NCBI GenBank assembly: GCA_029976905.1
Contig: JAPOLW010000247.1
Span: 1 to 6,087, forward strand
Length of the DNA: 6,087 bases
Source of the DNA: a bacterium
Lineage (GTDB): Bacteria; Desulfobacterota; Binatia; UBA12015
Direction of reading: 5' to 3'
Each line of letters starts with the position of its first letter. Positions within the stretch are counted from its first letter, which is position 1. The notes beneath the pieces were generated by a model that searched no databases, was not told the DNA's origin, and saw nothing but the letters and a program-made list of their open reading frames with translations. Shown here in pieces: positions 6,026 through 6,087 of this stretch. The translations under genes and the position numbers were made by a program.

Positions 6026-6087
6026 ATGGCCGAACGCCCCGACAATGCCGGGCCGGATCGAGACCCGGCCGCCGCACCTTCGTCGAG
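6026..6087 (+). CDS. 5' end of an unidentified protein running off the window
   Basis: ATG 6026 is preceded by GGAG (6018-6021), four bases upstream, and the frame stays open for the remaining 20 codons. The visible N-terminus, MAERPDNAGPDRDPAAAP, is hydrophilic and Pro/Ala/Asp-rich, like a disordered leader, and third positions are mostly G or C. Nothing identifies a family. The 117 bases between the Smr stop and this start hold two CGATCG palindromes (5934-5939, 5954-5959) that could form a small imperfect hairpin, but no T-run and no clear promoter. Confidence 0.5.
   Translation, partial: MAERPDNAGPDRDPAAAPSS

Overview
The window is a GC-rich (roughly two-thirds G+C by eye) bacterial chromosomal segment. 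It holds four complete genes, the 3' end of a fifth at the left edge and the likely 5' end of a sixth at the right edge. A Sec-exported cysteine protein and a proteobacterial-style Smr protein suggest a Gram-negative host with periplasm, perhaps a myxobacterial or other delta-proteobacterial-type lineage. That is inference from protein style; no rRNA or marker gene is present to settle it.

Left part (1-456, + strand): the end of a protein with a long Ala/Glu/Ser-rich acidic stretch followed by a Lys/Arg/Ala/Thr-rich tail like those of histone H1-like proteins or of appended DNA-binding tails. It converges head-on with the next gene; the two stop codons are one base apart. Centre (458-4033, - strand): a large SWIM zinc-finger plus SNF2-family ATPase of about 1191 residues, the dominant feature. 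Its frame stays open past the likely start into the divergent neighbour, so the longest possible start is probably wrong.

Right part (+ strand): a MaoC/R-hydratase-type hot-dog protein (4218-4694), divergent from the SNF2 gene. Next comes a small exported protein with a CC-x2-C cluster and a YHS/TRASH-like DPVSGK motif (4790-5158), then an Smr-domain protein (5321-5908). The last gene begins near 6026 and runs off the window.

The genes do not form an obvious pathway. The SNF2 and Smr proteins both act on nucleic acids, the MaoC protein belongs to acyl-CoA metabolism, and the cysteine protein probably binds metal. I see no mobile element, CRISPR array, tRNA, rRNA or recognisable defence cassette. 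The observations most worth a second look are the start/frame conflict at the 5' end of the Smr gene, the exported CC-x2-C protein, and the unidentified lysine-tailed protein at the left edge.
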